A stretch of DNA of 38,710 nt, taken from the NCBI GenBank assembly GCA_022712895.1, contig JAFLJS010000048.1, positions 1 through 38,710 on the forward strand, written 5' to 3'. The notes beneath the pieces are model-generated. The model did not search any database, was not told where the DNA came from, and was given only the letters and a program-made list of their open reading frames with translations. Shown piece by piece: positions 34,507 to 38,710 of the stretch. This stretch comes from Desulfocapsa sp. (GTDB lineage Bacteria; Desulfobacterota; Desulfobulbia; Desulfobulbales; Desulfocapsaceae). The position numbers were made by a program, and so were the translations under genes. How positions within the stretch are numbered: the first letter of the stretch is position 1; each line of letters begins with the position of its first letter.

Positions 34507-35744
34507 CAGGGGGACCCATCCTGTGCTGGGAAAGAAATTACGGAAAGAACACTCATAACATAAAGCATGTGGAAACTTAAAAATATATTTGATCCAAATG
34601 ATGAGATGATAAAAAAGCATCCTATTCCAAGGCCGTGATAACCAAATAGGCGATACATGTTTTTTGTGAGGCTGAATATAAGGTATAAATATATAATGAG
34701 TCCTAGGGTTCCTAATTCTGCAAGCACTTCAAGGTAAGTGTTATGGGAATTAATTGAATAATAGTGCGTATGGTACATAAATTCTCCGTACCCAACACCA
34801 AGTAAAGGTTTTTGTTTCCAAGCTTCAATGGCAGCACGTTGAGAAGGTAGTCTCGATTGCATCGTGTCCATTTGCTCGATTCCGGTTCCTGATGCAGCAT
34901 CCTTCAAAGAAGCGATTCTCTGGAGGGGTTGTTCTAAAAAGCTGATAGTAGTAATTATAAAGAAGATACCAGCGGTTGTTATAATCGTAAAGGCAGTATT
35001 GCGGAGTAGTTTGGTTAAATTTTTATGAAAGAAAAATCTTGGAAGTAGACCCCATAGTGACAGGAAAATGGCGACAAGAAAACCTCCACGGGAACCTGTC
35101 GCAATTGCAGCAATGAGGATGGAGAGGAATAGTAAATAATACGTAAATGTTTTAAACGTTGTATCGTGGGTAGTGTTGTCTAATTTGTAAAATATCAGAG
35201 GGACAGAAAATGCGAGGATATAAGCTTGTACATTTGGATTCATTCGTCCTGAAAAAACAAGTCTGTCTACATCGTTTAAGATAATCCCATGATAAATCAT
35301 TGTACCAGCAATTATAAAAGAGATGCCTAAATAGAGACTGAAAAAAAAATCTAAATTGCTACGAGTTTTTATAAGTAGTAACGTCCAAAGCATTAAGACA
35401 AATAGTGTGAGCTCATCTCGTATAATGGGATTAGCGCTAGTGCTGGACAAAAGGTAAGATATGGCAATATAGAGCAGTAATAAGATGGCTAAGAGGGTCG
35501 TTTTTTTTTTGAAGAGAAAAGAAATTGCATCAAAATAACAAAATGGATGGAATAGTACCATCATTACGCAAGCAAAAAATAAACGTATTCGAAGTTCTGC
35601 CCCTGGGATAGTATCACTGTTTGTTAGCCATAAAAAAAGGAGTACACCATATAATGTCCACCTCAGGTAAATTAGCCAAGAAGGGGGGACATATTTTCTA
35701 TTACGGATGTTGGAAAATCTATGAGGATATTGTGAGCTCGTCAT
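34506..35744 (-). CDS. O-antigen polymerase/ligase family protein (Wzy-like)
   Basis: A 412-residue polytopic inner-membrane protein with about 10 transmembrane helices. It carries the Wzy_C pattern: AIATGSRGGFLVAIFLS and the periplasmic-loop motif SINSHNTYLEVLAELGTLG. There is no TPR tail, unlike the 779-residue relative at 14708. It probably polymerises the lipid-linked repeat unit. The frame is open to 35810, but MTSSQYPHRF at 35744 reduces the overlap with the upstream glycosyltransferase to 26 bases. Confidence 0.85.
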   Translation of the reverse strand: MTSSQYPHRFSNIRNRKYVPPSWLIYLRWTLYGVLLFLWLTNSDTIPGAELRIRLFFACVMMVLFHPFCYFDAISFLFKKKTTLLAILLLLYIAISYLLSSTSANPIIRDELTLFVLMLWTLLLIKTRSNLDFFFSLYLGISFIIAGTMIYHGIILNDVDRLVFSGRMNPNVQAYILAFSVPLIFYKLDNTTHDTTFKTFTYYLLFLSILIAAIATGSRGGFLVAIFLSLWGLLPRFFFHKNLTKLLRNTAFTIITTAGIFFIITTISFLEQPLQRIASLKDAASGTGIEQMDTMQSRLPSQRAAIEAWKQKPLLGVGYGEFMYHTHYYSINSHNTYLEVLAELGTLGLIIYLYLIFSLTKNMYRLFGYHGLGIGCFFIISSFGSNIFLSFHMLYVMSVLSVISFPAQDGSP

Positions 35745-36873
35745 ATATACGTAAATGGTTGGATAAAAAACTTTGTGGCGCTGCTTTTTCAATTGCTGTC
35801 TTGCGGCCATTAATTGAAATCTTCCTTGCTAGATTTGGATGCTCTAATAAATAAATTATGGTTTGTGCTAAAGATTCTGCTGAGCCATTACACACCAGGC
35901 CGTTAACGCCGTGATTAATTATTTCACTAATCCCTGTTGAATTTGTGGCGATAGCTGGTATCCCAACTGCCATTGCTTCAAGTAACGAAAGGTCACTTGA
36001 GTTATGTTGATCTGATAGAGCTGTGAATATAGATGTCTTTAATAAAAAAGGAGCAATATCAGTTACCCACCCTTCGAAATCAATAAGATCCTCAATTGCT
36101 AACTTGCTAGCTAACTTTTTCATATCATTTAATAACTTTCCGTCACCAAGAAGGATTGCTCGGATATTGTAGCCAGAGTATTTAAGTATACTGATGGCCT
36201 TAATAATCAACCATGGCTGTTTAACGGCTTGGAATCTACCGGAAAAAAGTATCGTCGGAGTTTTCTTGCTATCACAACAGTATTTTTCTCCGAGTTCGAT
36301 AATTCTTGTTTGGATTGGACCAATGATCTTGAAGATACGATTTGAGGGATACCCCCATTGTTCTAATTTGTCCCTGGCAATTTCTTTTTGACAAATTATT
36401 GCAGATGCGCCCATGAGAGGTTGAAATTGTTTTGGTGGAGTGGGGCTATCAATGTTATCTAGTTCCATTCCATGGATGGTTACAACAGATAATTTGTTGA
36501 GTATTATACTGATAGTAACAGCCTGGCTTCCACCATGAGTTGAGTGGTGTCCATGGAATATGGTTTTTTTTGCGGACCGAAGTTTTATTAAGGCAGTGAA
36601 GATAGAAAAACTAGTAAAGAAAAATTTTTCCAATGGTAGGAAAAAACGCCCTCCTTTTTTTTTTAAGAAAAGAGGGGACTCAATTTTTGAACGGTAAACC
36701 ACAACGTCAGTTGGGTCGTGGAACTTTTTGTTACGTGCACTTTGAGCGATTACTCTACAAGAGATTCCTTGACTAGACAACATAGCGGCTAGTTGGTAGA
36801 CGTGGTTAGCAACGCCTGCTTTTGCACCTGGGGGGAATTTATGGCTTACCAAAATTATTTCATATTTTTGCAT
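35719..36873 (-). CDS. Glycosyltransferase family 4
   Basis: A 384-residue GT-B enzyme: IILVSHKFPPGAKAGVANHVYQLAAML at the start, TVHGMELD-like acceptor region (SVVTIHGMELDNID), TILFSGRFQAVKQPWLIIKAI, RAILLGDGKLLNDMKKLA and LSLLEAMAVGIPAIATNSTGISEII in the donor domain. All GT4 features are present. It lies 19 bases after the flippase gene. Sugar specificity is unknown. Confidence 0.9.
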   Translation of the reverse strand: MQKYEIILVSHKFPPGAKAGVANHVYQLAAMLSSQGISCRVIAQSARNKKFHDPTDVVVYRSKIESPLFLKKKGGRFFLPLEKFFFTSFSIFTALIKLRSAKKTIFHGHHSTHGGSQAVTISIILNKLSVVTIHGMELDNIDSPTPPKQFQPLMGASAIICQKEIARDKLEQWGYPSNRIFKIIGPIQTRIIELGEKYCCDSKKTPTILFSGRFQAVKQPWLIIKAISILKYSGYNIRAILLGDGKLLNDMKKLASKLAIEDLIDFEGWVTDIAPFLLKTSIFTALSDQHNSSDLSLLEAMAVGIPAIATNSTGISEIINHGVNGLVCNGSAESLAQTIIYLLEHPNLARKISINGRKTAIEKAAPQSFLSNHLRIYDELTISS

Positions 36874-36892
36874 ATATTATGTTTTGTATAAT

Positions 36893-38359
36893 TTAAAGCG
36901 ATATCTTTATATTTGAGGTTAATTTTGTTGTAATTAGGTTGTTCAATTGTTGAGACTCTTCTATCCGGGCTCGTTGACAAAGGAAAATGTAACTTAAAAG
37001 ATACAACATAATGGACAGTACTACTAGAATAATATTAGGCAATTGTGATGTGCAAATCTGAGAAATATACAATATGGGTAAACATAAAAACGAGATCATT
37101 ATAAGGGAGAAGTCTTTTCTCCAGTACAAGACTGTAGATAGGGTGATTTGAAATTTTTTTATAACAAAAAAACATGAGTAAATAGCAATTAAAGTGTCTG
37201 CAAAGAAGAATGCTATAGCTGGGCCAATTAGGCCGTAAAGTTTTAACAAAATGAAAGCTAGGGGGATATTGATTAGTGCTGAAAGAAAATTAGCATAAAG
37301 CAAAGGCTTAGTGTAATTTAATGCCCTTAATGGTGAGGCGAATTCAAAGCAATTCCTAATCAAAAACAACAATGATATTTGAAAAATTGATGCTGCAGCG
37401 AGGTATTTTTCTGTAAAAAGTAGCCCTACAATTTCATTTGAAAAAAACAAACAAATAGTGAACATGGGAAACGTTAAATAACAGTATATAACGTTTGTTT
37501 TTTGCCATATAGCTAGCCCTTTTATTGGGTTAGTACGGATGGCTGTAGCCATATCAGGAAATATTGTATCTGAGATGGCTCCTCTTACAATTCCCACAAA
37601 TGGAATTTGATAACACCCGATAACAAAAATGGCTAAGGCTTCAGGGCCTAATTGGGCATTGATAAGTAACTTGCCTAAATCTTTGTTGAAATAAAATATG
37701 ACTCCTGCGAACCCAAGTGGAAAGATATATTTTATCTGGGAGATAGCTTTTTTTCTGTCAATCTCAAATGTTAGGAGTTTGTGACGCCAACAGTAGGCTA
37801 GAGTATAGATGGCTTTCATCCCTTCTGTGGCAATAAGTAGTAATATTACAGGTTTAGTGTCATTGTAAAAAAAAGCTCCTGCTACAACTAATGTTAATCT
37901 TACAAATGTCCTGACTGTTGTGTATATAAAGACTGCAGTGGTCTTTTTCTTGGCTAGATAGTAGGATTCCAAAAAATCAAAGTTAACATAGAAGAATATG
38001 AATATAACTAATGTTGTTATAAAATCATAACTACTGTTTTCTTTGATTAAATACTGAAAAGTAAGAATTAGAATAGTTCCTACGATCCAGCTTAGCAGGC
38101 TAAAAAATACAACATTTGTAACATATTTCTTTTCATTGTGTGGGTCGTGTGGGATGAAATATAAGAGACTTCGATTTATTGAGAATCCTATAAAACTAGA
38201 AAACAACATTGCATAAAGAAGGAACTCTCTGTATTGGCCATAAGATTCAAGATTCCACATTCGGACTAATATAATCGGGCTGCCTAGCATCAATGTATAG
38301 CTGAGCAGTCTGGTAATAATTAGTATGATGCTACGGTTGGCTAAGTTCTGTAAAGCCAT
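36893..38359 (-). CDS. Wzx-type polysaccharide flippase
   Basis: A 488-residue inner-membrane protein with about 12-14 hydrophobic helices and the MOP/Wzx start NRSIILIITRLLSYTLMLGSPIILVRMWNLESYGQYREFLLY. The LINAQLGPEALAIFVIGCYQIPF region is typical of polysaccharide transporters. It moves lipid-linked repeats from the cytoplasmic to the periplasmic face, where the polymerase acts. It is the first intact gene of the - strand glycan block; its promoter should lie in the 38360-38396 gap or upstream. Confidence 0.9.
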   Translation of the reverse strand: MALQNLANRSIILIITRLLSYTLMLGSPIILVRMWNLESYGQYREFLLYAMLFSSFIGFSINRSLLYFIPHDPHNEKKYVTNVVFFSLLSWIVGTILILTFQYLIKENSSYDFITTLVIFIFFYVNFDFLESYYLAKKKTTAVFIYTTVRTFVRLTLVVAGAFFYNDTKPVILLLIATEGMKAIYTLAYCWRHKLLTFEIDRKKAISQIKYIFPLGFAGVIFYFNKDLGKLLINAQLGPEALAIFVIGCYQIPFVGIVRGAISDTIFPDMATAIRTNPIKGLAIWQKTNVIYCYLTFPMFTICLFFSNEIVGLLFTEKYLAAASIFQISLLFLIRNCFEFASPLRALNYTKPLLYANFLSALINIPLAFILLKLYGLIGPAIAFFFADTLIAIYSCFFVIKKFQITLSTVLYWRKDFSLIMISFLCLPILYISQICTSQLPNIILVVLSIMLYLLSYIFLCQRARIEESQQLNNLITTKLTSNIKISL

Positions 38360-38396
38360 GTTTTTTGACAGACATTAAGAAAAGGGGAAGGAAAAT

Positions 38397-38555
38397 TTAG
38401 CATCGGTAGGATTTTGTTAGGCTTGTGAATATCTTGCGTATTGTTTTTCTGTCGTTTTTCCATGAGTTGTGAGCCATGCTTGTACTGTATTCAAAGATCA
38501 TTTCCAGGGATTCTGAAATGCCTTCTATTCGGAATGTCCAGTTTCTAGGCGACAC
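38397..38555 (-). pseudogene. Truncated HepT (HEPN) toxin remnant
   Basis: From a GTG at 38555 the frame reads MSPRNWTFRIEGISESLEMI, FEYSTSMAHNSWKNDRKTIR, KIFTSLTKSYRC and stop: 52 residues. The first 39 match the N-terminal helix of DUF86/HepT proteins (WxxRIEDIxE...I..Y..G...F..DRKTI). HepT is about 110-140 residues and its RxxxxH RNase motif lies in the missing C-terminal part, so this fragment should be inactive. The start overlaps the end of the MntA-like gene, the usual HEPN-MNT order. Confidence 0.72.
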
Positions 38556-38710
38556 GAATTGCCTCTTGTAGGATTTGTTTACGAAGTTGTTTTTTTAGAG
38601 CCTTTTCAGTGACGAGATCAACACGTTTCCCAAGCAATGTTTCCAGGTATTCTTTTAAATTTAGGAATTCAAAAAATCCTGGGGTTTTGGTGTAGCTGAC
38701 CAATATGTCA
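38545..38710 (-). CDS. MntA-type nucleotidyltransferase antitoxin, C-terminal part
   Basis: The window end cuts this gene. The visible 54 residues read DILVSYTKTPGFFEFLNLKE, YLETLLGKRVDLVTEKALKK, QLRKQILQEAIRVA. This matches the C-terminal half of minimal MntA nucleotidyltransferases (DxLVxFxxxPGFFEFxxLxxxLExLLGRxVDLVTxxAL). The first Asp may be the second of the SDxD pair. The GSxxRG motif would lie beyond the window. MntA AMPylates HepT to neutralise it in studied pairs. Since HepT is truncated here, the antitoxin may be orphaned. Confidence 0.8.
   Translation of the reverse strand, partial: DILVSYTKTPGFFEFLNLKEYLETLLGKRVDLVTEKALKKQLRKQILQEAIRVA

Noticed and set aside
35501-35510. Runs of ten T/A bases in the polymerase gene and near 36655-36664 as phase-variable tracts
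   Set aside because: Such A/T runs are expected in this AT-rich segment and encode Lys/Phe stretches; they are weaker candidates than the two poly-C tracts.

Overview
The window looks like a chromosomal segment of a Gram-negative, probably sulfur-cycling Desulfobacterota (Desulfobulbales-like) bacterium. The grounds are the glnB-glnD-glnA order with a short GSI-alpha-type glutamine synthetase, a PEP-CTERM protein, an exosortase-style exopolysaccharide (EPS) locus and moderate GC content. This placement is inference; there is no rRNA or tRNA in the window to test it.

Layout. (1) 1-4678, + strand: an imperfect palindromic repeat, then nitrogen control genes glnB, glnD and glnA, closed by a clear terminator. 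(2) 4970-5943, + strand: a PEP-CTERM surface protein gene whose stop overlaps (ATGA) the start of a 68-residue peptide with a textbook lasso-peptide leader and a Gly1...Asp8 core. (3) 12331-6005, - strand: a tight operon galU, cysC, ABC ATPase, ABC-2 permease, PqqD-like recognition protein, HPr-kinase-like protein and an asparagine-synthetase-like macrolactam synthetase. It runs convergently into the precursor gene, and the two transcripts share one hairpin terminator. Together (2) and (3) look like an unconventional lasso RiPP locus. The usual B2 transglutaminase-like leader protease is not in the window. (4) 12427-12579: a second copy of the palindromic repeat. (5) 12743-14609, + strand: a foldase-like anchored protein, a HAMP membrane protein and a secreted HExxH metalloprotease-like protein. 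(6) 14708-24143, - strand: core EPS machinery, namely O-antigen-ligase/polymerase with TPRs, Wzz/BY-kinase, Wza-type exporter, a beta-barrel outer-membrane protein, a small secreted protein and a WecA/MraY-type initiating transferase fused to a PilZ domain. (7) 24504-38359, - strand: a long glycan-diversity block of glycosyltransferases, two nucleotidyltransferase-family proteins, a thymidylate-kinase-like protein, a Wzy-type polymerase and a Wzx-type flippase. It is interrupted by degraded genes: an AlbA_2 domain, a DUF1016/YhcG domain and a hexapeptide acyltransferase. (8) 38397-38710, - strand: the tail of an MntA-type nucleotidyltransferase and a truncated HepT, the remains of a HEPN-MNT toxin-antitoxin pair.

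How the parts work together: the EPS genes form a Wzx/Wzy-type pathway. A lipid-linked sugar is started by the WecA-like enzyme (probably c-di-GMP-tuned through PilZ), built by glycosyltransferases, flipped by Wzx, polymerised by Wzy, length-controlled by the Wzz/BY-kinase and exported through Wza and the outer-membrane protein. galU supplies UDP-glucose. cysC would supply PAPS, but no sulfotransferase is visible. The PEP-CTERM protein implies an exosortase, which must be encoded elsewhere. The most novel element is the lasso-like RiPP locus and its coupling to a PEP-CTERM gene. Other notable points are the PilZ fusion, two long poly-C tracts in EPS genes and the cluster of decayed genes.
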